Source: DASQYE01 sp036389675 (GTDB taxonomy: Bacteria; Acidobacteriota; Blastocatellia; Pyrinomonadales; Pyrinomonadaceae). From it: a stretch of 64,000 nucleotides of DNA. A program made the translations under genes and the position numbers. The DNA lies in NCBI GenBank assembly GCA_036389675.1, contig DASVWI010000015.1:104092-168091 (forward strand), in the 5' to 3' direction. The number at the start of each line of letters is the position of its first letter. Positions within the stretch are counted from its first letter, which is position 1. The notes under the pieces are model-generated. The model ran no database searches. It saw nothing but the letters and a program-made list of their open reading frames with translations, and had not been told where the DNA came from. Positions 1 to 13,012 of this stretch are shown here, piece by piece.

Positions 1-398
1 TCGAGCGCTATGTTCAGGTATAGCTCAAGCGATGGGTGCGAGCCGAGCGCCCGGTCAACAATCTCGTGGACACGCGTTTTGATCAGCCCGTTGGTCGGGA
101 TGATGACGCGGCTGACGCCGTTGTTCGCCACAAACGTCTCTATGATCTCGGGCACGTCGCGGCGCAGCGTGGGCTCGCCGCCCGACAGCCAGAGGTCTGT
201 GATGGGCGGCATGGTGCGCGAGACTTTTGCTATCTGCTCGAAGGTCAGATCGCCCGGCTGGTTCAGCTCCGCGTGATAAAAGCAGGTCTGGCAGAAGGCA
301 TTGCAGCGCGAGGTGACGAAAAGTATCACCGTGCCGAGCCGCTTTTCACGGTTCGTCGAGCGCAGCAGTTGAACTAATTGAACGGCTTTACCGGGCAC
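1..398 (-). CDS. Radical SAM protein, N-terminal part (runs off left edge)
   Basis: The reverse strand reads an open frame from a GTG at 398 to the window edge. It has the radical SAM cluster motif CxxxCxxC (C32, C36, C39, in RCNAFCQTC) followed by the SAM-binding motif SGGEP at residues 72-76. Radical SAM enzymes bind a 4Fe-4S cluster and cleave S-adenosylmethionine to start radical chemistry. Substrate class cannot be told from this fragment. The GTG start overlaps the end of the upstream glycosyltransferase by about 25 bases and has a GGAAAG-like ribosome site, so the two genes are probably translated from one message. No ATG is present in frame, so the start is uncertain. Confidence 0.85.
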   Translation of the reverse strand, partial: MPGKAVQLVQLLRSTNREKRLGTVILFVTSRCNAFCQTCFYHAELNQPGDLTFEQIAKVSRTMPPITDLWLSGGEPTLRRDVPEIIETFVANNGVSRVIIPTNGLIKTRVHEIVDRALGSHPSLELYLNIAL

Positions 399-1645
399 TT
401 GCGCGCTTTGCTTTCCAGAAGGACGGTCTTAGGGTTGCCAACGCCGTCAATGATGACAGTTTCCGTCGGGGATTTCAATTCGTAGGTGATGCCGCGCCAG
501 ATGATGCGCCGCGAGAAGGCTGCCGAGAGCGCGTTATAAAGATAGAGCACGGAGGCGACGGGCCACAACAGCAGTTGGGCCGGCAGGCCGGGTCGCAACT
601 CCTTGCTGTGGGCCGCAAGCGCGAGCATGACGGCGCGCCAGCGCACGTAAGCCTTAGCCGTTCCGAGCCCGAAGATCAGTGCGACGAAGAGCAGCGGCGT
701 CAGATACGAGAGCCCCAGCGCCGCACGCCCAAGCGTGAGCGCCAGACCGCCGAAGAAGACCGTCACAAAGAGGAAGCTTCCCACCAGCACGGCCTTCCAG
801 AGATGGGGGGCGTAGACGCGTGTGATCTTCAATTGTCGCGTCGTGAACTCGATCAGTTCGAGAGGGCCACAGTCTTCAAAGGAGGGCGTGAGACAACCGG
901 GCACGAAGTGGACGGGCAGGCGCGCCTCCTGTAGCACGCGCATCAGGGCGAAATCGTCGGAGAGCGCGCCGCGCCATCTCTCCCGCACATTCAGCCTCTC
1001 GAACGTCGCGCGGCGTATGGCCGTCGAGCCGCCCCAGCAAAAGTTCTTATCCGTGCGCTCGCCGAGAGCCGACGCAATAGAAGCGTTCCAACAAGATCGC
1101 AGGTGCGAAGCGAAACCGCCCCGGACAGGGATGAACCAGCGATAACCCGTCGCCGCGCCTGCGCTCGCGTCCTCAAGCGGCGCGACCAACATGCGAAGCC
1201 AGTCCCGTTGCGCTCTGGCGTCCGAATCGACGAAGACCAGCACGCTGCTCATGCCGTCTATCTCGGCGGCGGCGACGCGCAGGTTATGTACCTTCTGCCC
1301 GCTCTCTGTCGCCGCACCCGCCACCAGCACGCGCGACTTCACGTGGCTTCGCCCGGCAAGCTCCGAGCGCAACTCTTCAACGACGGAGAGCGCAGGGTCT
1401 TCGGCGCTGTCCGTCACGAAGATAATCTCGTAGGCCGGATAGTCTTGATTAAAGAGCGCGCGTAGATTGTCGCGCAGGCCCTGATCGAGCCCGCGACACG
1501 GCGCGATGATGGAAGCGAAGGGAGTAAAACTCGTCCGTTCTCTCTTCAGCTCGCGCCGCACAAAGGCCAGATACCTGAACCCGCCCCGCAGCGATTCGAT
1601 GCCCAGCGACACGACCAACAGAGCGAAGAGATAGAAGACAAGCAT
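374..1645 (-). CDS. Family 2 glycosyltransferase, membrane-bound
   Basis: 423 residues. An N-terminal membrane segment (about residues 2-19) is followed by a GT-A fold: ASIIAPCRG near 44-52, the metal-binding DSD at 140-142 (VFVDSDAR), an SDDFALM acid motif near 235 and an RQLKITR motif like the Q/RxxRW acceptor motif. Two or more hydrophobic segments fill the C-terminus. This layout resembles ceramide-glucosyltransferase-like and HpnI-like enzymes, which move a sugar from a nucleotide donor to a membrane lipid on the cytoplasmic face. Coupling to a radical SAM gene recalls the hopanoid pair HpnH-HpnI, but that is only a hint. Acceptor unknown. Confidence 0.85.
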   Translation of the reverse strand: MLVFYLFALLVVSLGIESLRGGFRYLAFVRRELKRERTSFTPFASIIAPCRGLDQGLRDNLRALFNQDYPAYEIIFVTDSAEDPALSVVEELRSELAGRSHVKSRVLVAGAATESGQKVHNLRVAAAEIDGMSSVLVFVDSDARAQRDWLRMLVAPLEDASAGAATGYRWFIPVRGGFASHLRSCWNASIASALGERTDKNFCWGGSTAIRRATFERLNVRERWRGALSDDFALMRVLQEARLPVHFVPGCLTPSFEDCGPLELIEFTTRQLKITRVYAPHLWKAVLVGSFLFVTVFFGGLALTLGRAALGLSYLTPLLFVALIFGLGTAKAYVRWRAVMLALAAHSKELRPGLPAQLLLWPVASVLYLYNALSAAFSRRIIWRGITYELKSPTETVIIDGVGNPKTVLLESKARKCPVKPFN

Positions 1646-1668
1646 AAATAGCGCACCCGCATCTCTTC

Positions 1669-3264
<1,596 letters not shown>

Positions 3265-3284
3265 GGAGTTTCCATCTCTGCCGT

Positions 3285-5012
3285 CTATTTATTCTGCATC
3301 TTCTCAGTGGAGCTCATCGTGACCGCCGGTGCGTTTGTCGCGGGCATGCCCGGAATCGGATAGTTCGGGCGAATATGGCGCACGACCGCATTGACGGGCT
3401 TCTGTATGTAATCAATAAAGGGCTTCGGATAGACTCCGATCCAGAGCGAGAGGATGAGCAGCGGCAGCATGTAGGCCCACTCGCGCCCGGTCATGTCCGG
3501 CAGCCGCTCGTTCTTCGGATTATCGATGTTGCCGAAGAACATGCGCTGGTAGAGCCACAGCATATAACCCGCGTTGAGGATAATGCCGAGCGCCGCCCAC
3601 GCGGCCCACCACGGATTAGCCTCGAACGCGCCCCGCATAGAGAGAAACTCCGAGATGAAGACGCACAGGAGCGGCAGGCCGATGGCCGTCATCGTCATCG
3701 CCAGAAAGACAGCCGCATAGCCCGGCATGACGTGCGAGAGCCCGCCGAATTCCGCCACGTTGCGCGTATGCCTGCGCTCGTAGATGATGCCGACCAGCAG
3801 GAAGAGCGCGCCCGAATAGATGCCGTGATTAATCATGTGCAGCACCGCGCCGTTGACCCCGTTCGGATTCAAAGCGAACAGGCCCAGCATGACGATGCCC
3901 ATCGAGGAAACGGAAGAATAAGCGACCAGCTTCTTCACGTCGCCGTTGCGTTTGACGACGAAGTACATCGCCGCCAGCGCCCCGTAGATGATACCGATGA
4001 TGGCGAGCAGCACCATGATGCTCCGCACGCCGAACGTCATACCGAAGTAATGCATGGAGGTTTCATCAGCCGAAGCCTTCGGAAACATCGGCAGGTTAAA
4101 GCGGAAGAAGCCGTATGTGCCGAGCTTGAGCAGTATGCCCGCGAGGATGACCGAGCCAGCCGTCGGCGCTTCGACGTGCGCGTCCGGCAGCCATGTGTGA
4201 AACGGAAACATGGGAACCTTGATCGCGAACCCCAGAGCGAAAGCGACGAACAGCAGCACCTGCATCGTTCCCATCGGCAGGATAGAGCCTAAGGCTTGCA
4301 GGTACATGATATTGAACGTGCCCGTGCCGTTGGCACGCGCCGCGGCCAGAGTGTTGGTGAGCATCTCGCGCGCGGGCGTGTTCGAAGCGCCCGCTATGTT
4401 GTCCAGCGTCGCCCCCATGATCTGCGAGGTGAGCGCCGTGTCCTGCGTCAGAAAGTACATCTTGAGGACGCCGAGCAGCATGACGACCGAGCCGACCAGC
4501 GTGTAGAGGAAGAACTTGATCGCCGCATAGAGCCTGCGCTCGCCGCCCCAGATGCCGATCAAAAAATACATCGGCACGAGCGAGACCTCGAAGAAGAGGT
4601 AGAACAGGAACAAGTCCATCGAGGCGAAGACGCCGACGACAGCCGTTTGCAGCAAGAGCAACAGGACGTAGTATTCCTTCTCGCGCTTCTCTATGTAGCG
4701 CCACGAAGAGAGCGCCGCGATCACACCCAAAAGGGTCGTCAGCACGATCAACAGCACGGCCACGCCGTCCGCGCCCATCTGGTATCGCGCGCCGATGACA
4801 GGAATCCACTGGTGATCTTCGATAAACTGCATCCCGCCCGTCGTGCGGTCGTAAGCCAGTAGAAACAGCGAGACGATAAACGTCAGGCCGAACCACGCGG
4901 TCGTCCATTGCTTGATCAGCTTCGACTGCTCTTTCTTAAACACGGCGAGAATAAAGATCGCGCCGAGCGTTGGCAGCCACGTGATGATCGAGAGAAGAGA
5001 AGGAATTTTCAC
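3285..5012 (-). CDS. nuoM: NADH-quinone oxidoreductase subunit M
   Basis: 575 residues, about 14 membrane segments, antiporter-like proton-pumping subunit of complex I. Characteristic stretches are FEVSLVPMYFLIGIWGGERR, the KVPMFPFHTWLPDAHVEAP signature and MINHGIYSGALFLLVG. I place the start at the GTG at 5012, which sits about six bases behind a GGGGGA ribosome site. A TTG four codons further upstream keeps the frame open but lies inside that site. It is flanked by nuoL and nuoN with short gaps. A stretch near residues 160-210 (TQDTALTSQIMGATLDNIAG...) is longer than in many NuoM proteins. Confidence 0.96.
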   Translation of the reverse strand: MKIPSLLSIITWLPTLGAIFILAVFKKEQSKLIKQWTTAWFGLTFIVSLFLLAYDRTTGGMQFIEDHQWIPVIGARYQMGADGVAVLLIVLTTLLGVIAALSSWRYIEKREKEYYVLLLLLQTAVVGVFASMDLFLFYLFFEVSLVPMYFLIGIWGGERRLYAAIKFFLYTLVGSVVMLLGVLKMYFLTQDTALTSQIMGATLDNIAGASNTPAREMLTNTLAAARANGTGTFNIMYLQALGSILPMGTMQVLLFVAFALGFAIKVPMFPFHTWLPDAHVEAPTAGSVILAGILLKLGTYGFFRFNLPMFPKASADETSMHYFGMTFGVRSIMVLLAIIGIIYGALAAMYFVVKRNGDVKKLVAYSSVSSMGIVMLGLFALNPNGVNGAVLHMINHGIYSGALFLLVGIIYERRHTRNVAEFGGLSHVMPGYAAVFLAMTMTAIGLPLLCVFISEFLSMRGAFEANPWWAAWAALGIILNAGYMLWLYQRMFFGNIDNPKNERLPDMTGREWAYMLPLLILSLWIGVYPKPFIDYIQKPVNAVVRHIRPNYPIPGMPATNAPAVTMSSTEKMQNK

Positions 5013-5064
5013 TGTATCCCCCAAAACAATTTATCAACAAAGCGGAATCTCAAAACGAAGGCCA

Positions 5065-7731
<2,667 letters not shown>

Positions 7732-7734
7732 AAG

Positions 7735-7820
7735 TTAAAGAGGTGATGAGCGACAAGCGATGAGCTTTAAAGCAAGTATCTGTCTTTAACTCATCACTCA
7801 TGGCTCATGACTCATCACGC
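7735..7820. repeat. Period-7 hairpin repeat (GATGAGC / TCATCAC words)
   Basis: Left words AGGTGAT, GAGCGAC, AAGCGAT, GAGCTTT; right words TCATCAC, TCATGGC, TCATGAC, TCATCAC. The arms are largely complementary; lies between nuoK and nuoL. Confidence 0.7.
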
Positions 7821-7823
7821 TGT

Positions 7824-8237
7824 TTACCATTTCAGCAGATCAATCTCGTCAACCCAGATCGTCTCTTTGTTGCGATAGAGGGCGATGACTATGCCGAGGC
7901 CGATGGCTGCCTCGGCGGCGGCGACGACGATGACGAAGACGGCGAAGACCTGCCCGGCGACGGCGTTAAGGTTTCCGGTCTCCTGCAAGTAGCGCGAGAA
8001 GGCTATGAAATTCAGGTTGGCGGCGTTCAGGATCAACTCAATCGCCATGAAGATGACGATGATGTTGCGCCTGATGAGCACGCCCCCCACGCCGATGATA
8101 AAGAGCAGCGCGGCGATGACCAGAAACTTCGACAGATCAGGATTGCGTATGCCCTGCTTAATAATGGCCGCACGACCGCCTCCATCCGAAACGCCTTGCA
8201 GCAGGCCGAGCGCCACGGGAACGAACAGGTTGCTCAT
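7824..8237 (-). CDS. nuoK: NADH-quinone oxidoreductase subunit K
   Basis: 137 residues with three membrane segments. The membrane glutamate motif IFMAIELILNAANL, essential for proton transfer in NuoK, is clear. An open frame extends 23 codons further upstream, but the ATG at 8237 has a strong GGGAGGAC ribosome site eight bases before it, so I use it. Even so the protein carries about 35 extra N-terminal residues (with a GGG turn) ahead of the usual first helix. The site lies in the last codons of nuoJ, which suggests translational coupling. Confidence 0.95.
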   Translation of the reverse strand: MSNLFVPVALGLLQGVSDGGGRAAIIKQGIRNPDLSKFLVIAALLFIIGVGGVLIRRNIIVIFMAIELILNAANLNFIAFSRYLQETGNLNAVAGQVFAVFVIVVAAAEAAIGLGIVIALYRNKETIWVDEIDLLKW

Positions 8238-8253
8238 AGAGTAGAGTCCTCCC

Positions 8254-8916
8254 TCATCCTTGCTCTTCCGTCGCGGTGGTTGCTCTGAGGACTTCCGGGT
8301 CGACATCGTCGGCGGCGGCCTCCTGCTTGATGGTGCGCGCGAGCATGACCGAGCCGATGATGGCGACCAGCAGAAGCACGCTGGCGATCTCGAAGGGCAG
8401 CGAGGCGTAGCGATAGAGGCTTGCGCCGACGCGCTCCGTCTCCTTCGTGATTCTCATCGTGCCGGTCGCCGCCACTCCGAGCCCCTGCTCTGAGACAGCG
8501 CGCTGCGCTTCCGCCTGCCTGAGCACGAACTGGTCGCGCCTGTGCAATCCCTCCCAGCCCTGATGTATCGCGTAGACAAGGCCGAACGCGAGCAGCATCG
8601 CGAGGATGGCGCTGGCCCAGACCTGCGGCGCGCTGTTGAAGATCAACTCGCGCCCGCGCTCCTCCGCGCCGACGTTGACCAGCATGATGACGAACAGGAA
8701 CAGCACCATCACGCCGCCGATATAGACGAGGATTTGCACGCCCGCGATGAACTCCGCACCGAGCATGATGAAAAGGGCCGCGATTGAGACCAGCGCCGAG
8801 ATGAGAAAAAGCGCGCTATGCACGGCATTGCGCGCCAGAATCGTCAACAGCGCGGTCACGAGCGCCGCGATCGCGAACACCCAGAAGAAGACCGCTTCCC
8901 AGCCAGATAAAGTCAT
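8254..8916 (-). CDS. nuoJ: NADH-quinone oxidoreductase subunit J
   Basis: 220 residues, five predicted membrane segments, the usual NuoJ size. Family marks are VTALLTILARNAVHSALFLI near the start and the glycine-containing third helix QILVYIGGVMVLFLFVIML, whose pi-bulge is part of the coupling between quinone binding and proton pumping. A hydrophilic loop of about 45 residues sits between helices 4 and 5. Lies between nuoI and nuoK; a 121-base gap filled by a heptamer repeat separates it from nuoI. Confidence 0.95.
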   Translation of the reverse strand: MTLSGWEAVFFWVFAIAALVTALLTILARNAVHSALFLISALVSIAALFIMLGAEFIAGVQILVYIGGVMVLFLFVIMLVNVGAEERGRELIFNSAPQVWASAILAMLLAFGLVYAIHQGWEGLHRRDQFVLRQAEAQRAVSEQGLGVAATGTMRITKETERVGASLYRYASLPFEIASVLLLVAIIGSVMLARTIKQEAAADDVDPEVLRATTATEEQG

Positions 8917-8931
8917 ATGAATTCAGTGGCA

Positions 8932-9032
8932 AGTGACAAGTGATGAGTGACAAGTTAGTAATGAGTCATGAGTGATGAGTTAAAGACGGATACTTGCTTT
9001 TTAACCTGTCACTGGTGACCTGTCTTGTCACT
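8932..9032. repeat. Period-7 hairpin repeat (AGTGACA words)
   Basis: AGTGGCA, AGTGACA, AGTGATG, AGTGACA, then drifting copies up to about 8982; facing arm CTGTCACTGGTGACCTGTCTTGTCACTG at 9005-9032. Lies between nuoI and nuoJ. Confidence 0.7.
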
Positions 9033-9037
9033 GCTTT

Positions 9038-9571
9038 TTATTCTTCGTATTTGACGGTTTCGCGTCCCTGTTCGAGCATCTCGCGATTCCAGACGAAACC
9101 GGCCCGCGAATAGGTTGCGAGCTCAAAGTCCTGCGTCAGCTCAAGGCAACTGGTCGGGCAGGCCTCCTGACAGAGCGCGCAGAACATACAGCGAGAGGTG
9201 TCGAAGATGAACTCGTCGAGCACCTTCTTTTTGCGCGGCTTGCCCGCGACCATGATCTCTATGTCCATCGGCAGCACGTCTATGCAATCCTCCGGGCAGG
9301 CGAGCGCGCACAGGTTGCAGGCGATGCAGAGCGTGTCGTGCGTCTCCGGGTCCATGTTCAGGCGCGGCGCGCCGTGAAATCGCGGCGCAACGTCGGCGCG
9401 CACCTTCGGATACTGCTCCGTATAGATGCCGAAACCTTCGACCGAATTCTTGTCCGTGAGCGCGCCCAAATTGTACTTGAGCGTGAGGCCCATGCCCTTT
9501 AACAGATCAATCATAAAGAAGCGTTTGAGCTTCTGCATGAACGTCGGCTGTGGAACATCTACTACTGGCAT
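9038..9571 (-). CDS. nuoI: NADH-quinone oxidoreductase subunit I (2 x 4Fe-4S)
   Basis: 177 residues. Two ferredoxin motifs are complete: C82-x2-C85-x2-C88-x3-C92 (CIACNLCALAC) and C128-x2-C131-x2-C134-x3-C138 (CMFCALCQEAC). They hold clusters N6a and N6b, which pass electrons along the peripheral arm of complex I towards NuoB. The N-terminal amphipathic helix that anchors the subunit to NuoH is present. ATG follows a GAGAGGTA ribosome site, 14 bases after nuoH ends. Confidence 0.97.
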   Translation of the reverse strand: MPVVDVPQPTFMQKLKRFFMIDLLKGMGLTLKYNLGALTDKNSVEGFGIYTEQYPKVRADVAPRFHGAPRLNMDPETHDTLCIACNLCALACPEDCIDVLPMDIEIMVAGKPRKKKVLDEFIFDTSRCMFCALCQEACPTSCLELTQDFELATYSRAGFVWNREMLEQGRETVKYEE

Positions 9572-9585
9572 AACTACCTCTCAAT

Positions 9586-10917
9586 TCATACTTGCGTGGT
9601 TGTCGGGGCGGCGGCAGCGGCGACCGCCGGTTTGCCCTGCGGCACGTCGACCAGTCGAATGTTGCGGCGCTGCGTCTTCAGGTTGAAATCGCGCGAGCGC
9701 CAGTTGATCATCGACAGCACACCGGCTGTCACAAAGAGCCCGCCCCACCCGGCGACGATCATGATGATTTTCCCGATTCCCGTCAGATTAAGCCCCTGCG
9801 ATAGGGAGTCTATTGTCTTGTAGCCACGCCAGCCGTCGAGCGCCTGCACGAGGAAGATGGCGAGCGCCGTCAAAACAATATTGACGAGCGTGGCGGGGAT
9901 CAGCCACTTCCAGCCCAAATCCATCAACTGGTCGTAGCGATAGCGCGGCAGTGTCCAGCGTAACCAGAAGTAAGTGTAAAGCAACACCCCCATTTTGAGA
10001 ACGAAGACGGTGATGCTGAGGATGACATAGAGATGGTGATAACCGTTGGCCTCCGTCAGCCTGTAGACGCCCGGCAAATACCACCCGCCCAGATAGAGCG
10101 ACGTTGCCATGGCGGCCACCACCACCATCGCCGCATACTCCGCCATGAAGAAGAGCGACCAGCGCATGCCGGAATATTCCGTGTGGAAACCGGCGACGAT
10201 CTCAGACTCCGCTTCCGGCAGATCGAACGGCGCGCGATTGTTCTCCGCAATCCCGCTGATCAGAAAAACCATGAAGCCCATCGGCTGATAAAGGATGAAC
10301 CAGATCGAGTCGGACTGCTGAGCGGAGACGATGCCGGAGAGCGAGAGCGTGCGCGCAAACATCAGCGCGCCGACCAGCGAGAGGCCCATCGCCACTTCGT
10401 ATGAGACCATCTGCGCGCTCGAACGAAGCCCGCCCATGAGCGCGTATTTCGAGTTGGACGACCAGCCCGCCAGAATCAGCGCCAGCACGCCGACGCTTGA
10501 GACCGAAAGCACGAACAGAAGACCGATGTTGATGTCCGTGATAACGCCCCAGTCCGGCGCAAACGGTATTACCGCGAAGACTATGAAGGCCGCGGCGACG
10601 GAGATGTAGGGCGCGAACTTGAAGATGAAGGGGTCGGCCTTATCGGGCGTGAGGTCTTCTTTCGTCAGGAGCTTGATGGCGTCGGCTATCGGCTGTAGCA
10701 GTCCATATGGGCCGACGCGCATAGGCCCTAGCCGCGCCTGCATGAAGGCCGAAATCTTGCGCTCGGCGTAGGTCGCATACATGGCCCAGACTGCCACTGC
10801 CGTGACGACCGCGCCGATCTGTATGAAGGGCCAGACCACGTAGTTGACCGTGCCGGGCTCGAAGAACCTCAGCAGCAGGCTGTCTATAATATTCGGCGGC
10901 GCAAAGAGTGCGAGCAC
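9586..10917 (-). CDS. nuoH: NADH-quinone oxidoreductase subunit H
   Basis: 443 residues with about eight to nine membrane segments. Signature stretches are AERKISAFMQARLGPMRVGP and the acidic quinone-loop stretch ENNRAPFDLPEAESEIVAGF, both diagnostic of NuoH, which forms the quinone entry site at the foot of complex I. The start is a GTG at 10917 behind AGGAGAGAGAG. A C-terminal tail of about 70 residues rich in alanine and proline extends past the last usual helix. Next upstream is a gene unrelated to complex I. Confidence 0.96.
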   Translation of the reverse strand: MLALFAPPNIIDSLLLRFFEPGTVNYVVWPFIQIGAVVTAVAVWAMYATYAERKISAFMQARLGPMRVGPYGLLQPIADAIKLLTKEDLTPDKADPFIFKFAPYISVAAAFIVFAVIPFAPDWGVITDINIGLLFVLSVSSVGVLALILAGWSSNSKYALMGGLRSSAQMVSYEVAMGLSLVGALMFARTLSLSGIVSAQQSDSIWFILYQPMGFMVFLISGIAENNRAPFDLPEAESEIVAGFHTEYSGMRWSLFFMAEYAAMVVVAAMATSLYLGGWYLPGVYRLTEANGYHHLYVILSITVFVLKMGVLLYTYFWLRWTLPRYRYDQLMDLGWKWLIPATLVNIVLTALAIFLVQALDGWRGYKTIDSLSQGLNLTGIGKIIMIVAGWGGLFVTAGVLSMINWRSRDFNLKTQRRNIRLVDVPQGKPAVAAAAAPTTTQV

Positions 10918-10931
10918 TTCTTCTCTCTCTC

Positions 10932-11390
10932 CTAAAACTCTATCTCGAAAACCTGATGGTGCGTCTGTTTCAGATCAACCAGCTCCCAATCGTCATCCAG
11001 CGTGCCAGAGCGATCAACGACCAGATAGGACGCCCACTCGCCGACGGGAAAGGGCGGCGTGTGCCATGTGCCCTTGTGATAAGCGTAGGGCAAGCGCCCG
11101 TCAACCAGAAAAGCGGCGATCCTTTCAATCGGCGGCACTGCGCCCTGACTCGGCGGCGCGACGGCGATCACCGATTGCGACGAGGCGAGCGGCGAGAAGA
11201 CCTGCATCGTCCGCCTGTGCCGCGCCATGAAATCGAACCTGAATGGCCGCCTCTCCGAAGTTGCGCCCGTCAGGGAAGGCTTACCTTCGCCCAGATCAAT
11301 CTCGACAGAGCCGCGACTGTCAATCAACACGCCGTAAGGCGCGAAGCTCGCGCGCGTCATCGGCTGAACCTTTAAGCGAACAACGTGCAT
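10932..11390 (-). CDS. Ureidoglycolate lyase (AllA)-like protein
   Basis: 152 residues. The pattern FMARHRRTMQVFSPLASSQSV ... YHKGTWHTPPFPVG matches the cupin-fold ureidoglycolate lyase family, which cleaves ureidoglycolate to glyoxylate and urea in purine breakdown. It sits between nuoD and nuoH, only 14 bases before nuoH, so it is transcribed with complex I genes. No other allantoin or purine gene is nearby, so its role here is unclear. It may have been recruited for another small acid substrate. Family call is from motif memory, not alignment. Confidence 0.7.
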   Translation of the reverse strand: MHVVRLKVQPMTRASFAPYGVLIDSRGSVEIDLGEGKPSLTGATSERRPFRFDFMARHRRTMQVFSPLASSQSVIAVAPPSQGAVPPIERIAAFLVDGRLPYAYHKGTWHTPPFPVGEWASYLVVDRSGTLDDDWELVDLKQTHHQVFEIEF

Positions 11391-11393
11391 AAA

Positions 11394-11430
11394 GCGGGGG
11401 TCGGGGGCCGGGGGTCAGGGAAGACGGTTT
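11394..11430. repeat. Period-7 spacer repeat (GGGGGTC words)
   Basis: Three consecutive seven-base words GGGGGTC, GGGGGCC, GGGGGTC and a decayed fourth fill the gap between nuoD and the AllA-like gene. Same 7-base period as the other spacer repeats in this half. Confidence 0.6.
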
Positions 11431-11454
11431 TGACCGGCCCACGACCTCTTGCCC

Positions 11455-12588
11455 CTATCTGTCTATCTCTCCGAGCACGATATCGAGCGTGCCGATGATG
11501 GCGACTACGTCTGCGATGAGATGGCCGATGCACATCTGGCGAAGGGCCTGCAAGTTGATTAAGGACGGCGGGCGCACGCGCACGCGCGCGGGGCTGGCCG
11601 TGCCGTCCGAGACCAGATAGCAACCGATCTCGCCCTTCGGCGCTTCAATCGAGTGATAGTAATCGCCGACGGGCGGCTTGATGATCTTCGGCACTTTCGC
11701 CATCACAGGCCCGTCCGGCAGCTTATCCAAAGCCTGCTGCACGATGCGCCGCGACTGTCGCATCTCCTCCATGCGTACGAGGTAGCGGTCATAGGTATCG
11801 CCGTTCTCGCCGACCGGCACGTCGAAGTCCATCTCGGCATAGGCGGCGTAGGGCCGCGCCTTGCGTACGTCCCACGCGACGCCCGAGCCGCGCAGCGCCG
11901 GGCCGGACAGTCCAATCGCCACGGCATCCTCGGCGGAGATAACGCCGATGCCGACCGTGCGCCCGAGCCAGATGCGATTCTCCGAGAGCAGCAGCTCGTA
12001 TTCGTCTATGCGCTTCGGAAAATTGTTGACGAAGCGGCGGACATCAGCGTCGAAATCGTCGTAGGCGTCGTTGGGCATGCCGCCGATGCGCCACGCGTGG
12101 CAGGTCAGGCGCGCGCCGAACTGACGCTCGAAAATCTTGAGAATCTCCTCGCGCTCGCGCAGAGCCCAGAGCAGGACTGTCACCGCGCCGATGTCGAGGG
12201 CGTGCGTGGCGAACCACAGCAGGTGCGAAGAGATGCGGTTCAGCTCCGTCATGATGGTTCGGATGTAATGGGCGCGCGGCGGAACGGGAAGGCCCATCAT
12301 CTGCTCGACGGTTTCGACCCAGACGAGCCCGTTCGAGACCGCAGAGATGTAATCGAGCCTGTCCCAGTAGGGCGCGATCATCGGATACTGCCTGTTCTCG
12401 GCGATCTTCTCCATGCCGCGATGCAGGAAGCCGATGTCACAATCCAGATCGATGACGGTCTCGCCGTCGAGCCTGAGGATGACCCTCAGCACGCCGTGCG
12501 TCGAAGGATGCTGCGGCCCCATGTTGAGAATCATCTCGGGGCTGTCGAGCAGCGTCTCTCTGGTTGTCGCTATCTCTACCTGATGCAT
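11455..12588 (-). CDS. nuoD: NADH-quinone oxidoreductase subunit D
   Basis: 377 residues from the ATG at 12588; a TTG five codons upstream is an alternative, and neither has a clear ribosome site. Family marks are MGPQHPSTHGVLR, DIGFLHRGMEKIAE and the GEIGCYLVSDG stretch. NuoD with NuoB forms the quinone pocket of complex I; it descends from the large subunit of NiFe hydrogenases. The segment just upstream of the start is a heptamer hairpin repeat, which may sit in the leader of this cistron. Confidence 0.96.
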   Translation of the reverse strand: MHQVEIATTRETLLDSPEMILNMGPQHPSTHGVLRVILRLDGETVIDLDCDIGFLHRGMEKIAENRQYPMIAPYWDRLDYISAVSNGLVWVETVEQMMGLPVPPRAHYIRTIMTELNRISSHLLWFATHALDIGAVTVLLWALREREEILKIFERQFGARLTCHAWRIGGMPNDAYDDFDADVRRFVNNFPKRIDEYELLLSENRIWLGRTVGIGVISAEDAVAIGLSGPALRGSGVAWDVRKARPYAAYAEMDFDVPVGENGDTYDRYLVRMEEMRQSRRIVQQALDKLPDGPVMAKVPKIIKPPVGDYYHSIEAPKGEIGCYLVSDGTASPARVRVRPPSLINLQALRQMCIGHLIADVVAIIGTLDIVLGEIDR

Positions 12589-12591
12589 ACC

Positions 12592-12715
12592 CGCAAGGGG
12601 CAAGGGCCGCAGGGATGAGGGGTGAATAAGATTGAATCACTGCTTCGGGTGAATCAATTACTCAAGCCCTTTCATCCCTCATCCCTCATCCCTCATCCCT
12701 CCTTTTGTAGCATCC
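12592..12715. repeat. Period-7 hairpin repeat (GGGATGA words)
   Basis: The left arm at about 12595-12628 has degenerate GGGATGA-type words, the right arm at 12671-12712 has four near-perfect CTCATCC words. The arms are reverse complements in part and can fold across a loop of about 40 bases. The right arm also encodes the end of the small gene at 12686. Confidence 0.75.
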
Positions 12716-12934
12716 TGTCACGCTCTTTGAGTCTAAGACAAGGCCGATCTCCGCGGCCTCCCCACTTTTGCGGCGCGCCAGAAGCTTCGAGAGAATGGCT
12801 TGTGCCGCACTCGCCTTGTTCCAGGTATTGCGCGGCGACATGGTCTCGGTCAGCTCGAAGCCTGCGCCGGTTGCGGCCTCCGGCGTGTCGAACACCTTCG
12901 CTTCGTATTTTGCGGCCAGCTCTTTCGGGCTCAT
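12686..12934 (-). CDS. Small hypothetical protein between nuoC and nuoD
   Basis: 82 residues, no family recognised. The sequence is charged and alanine-rich (MSPKELAAKYEAKVFDTPEA) without membrane or signal segments, and its codon choice resembles the flanking nuo genes. The last eight codons lie in a heptamer repeat, so the natural C-terminus may have been replaced by repeat-encoded residues. No strong ribosome site is visible. It could be a real small cytosolic protein co-expressed with complex I or a decayed remnant. Confidence 0.45.
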   Translation of the reverse strand: MSPKELAAKYEAKVFDTPEAATGAGFELTETMSPRNTWNKASAAQAILSKLLARRKSGEAAEIGLVLDSKSVTGCYKRRDEG

Positions 12935-12939
12935 AAGCG

Positions 12940-13012
12940 AGTAATTAGTCGATCGGTTATCAGTTGTCAGCAGGCAAGCTCAAAGCTGACCACTGACTGC
13001 TGATTACTTATC
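12940..13012. repeat. Period-7 hairpin repeat (CAGTTGT words)
   Basis: AGTAATT/AGTCGAT/CGGTTAT/CAGTTGT words face CTGACCACTGACTGCTGATTAC on the other side of a short loop, giving an imperfect inverted repeat in the spacer right after nuoC. Confidence 0.6.
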
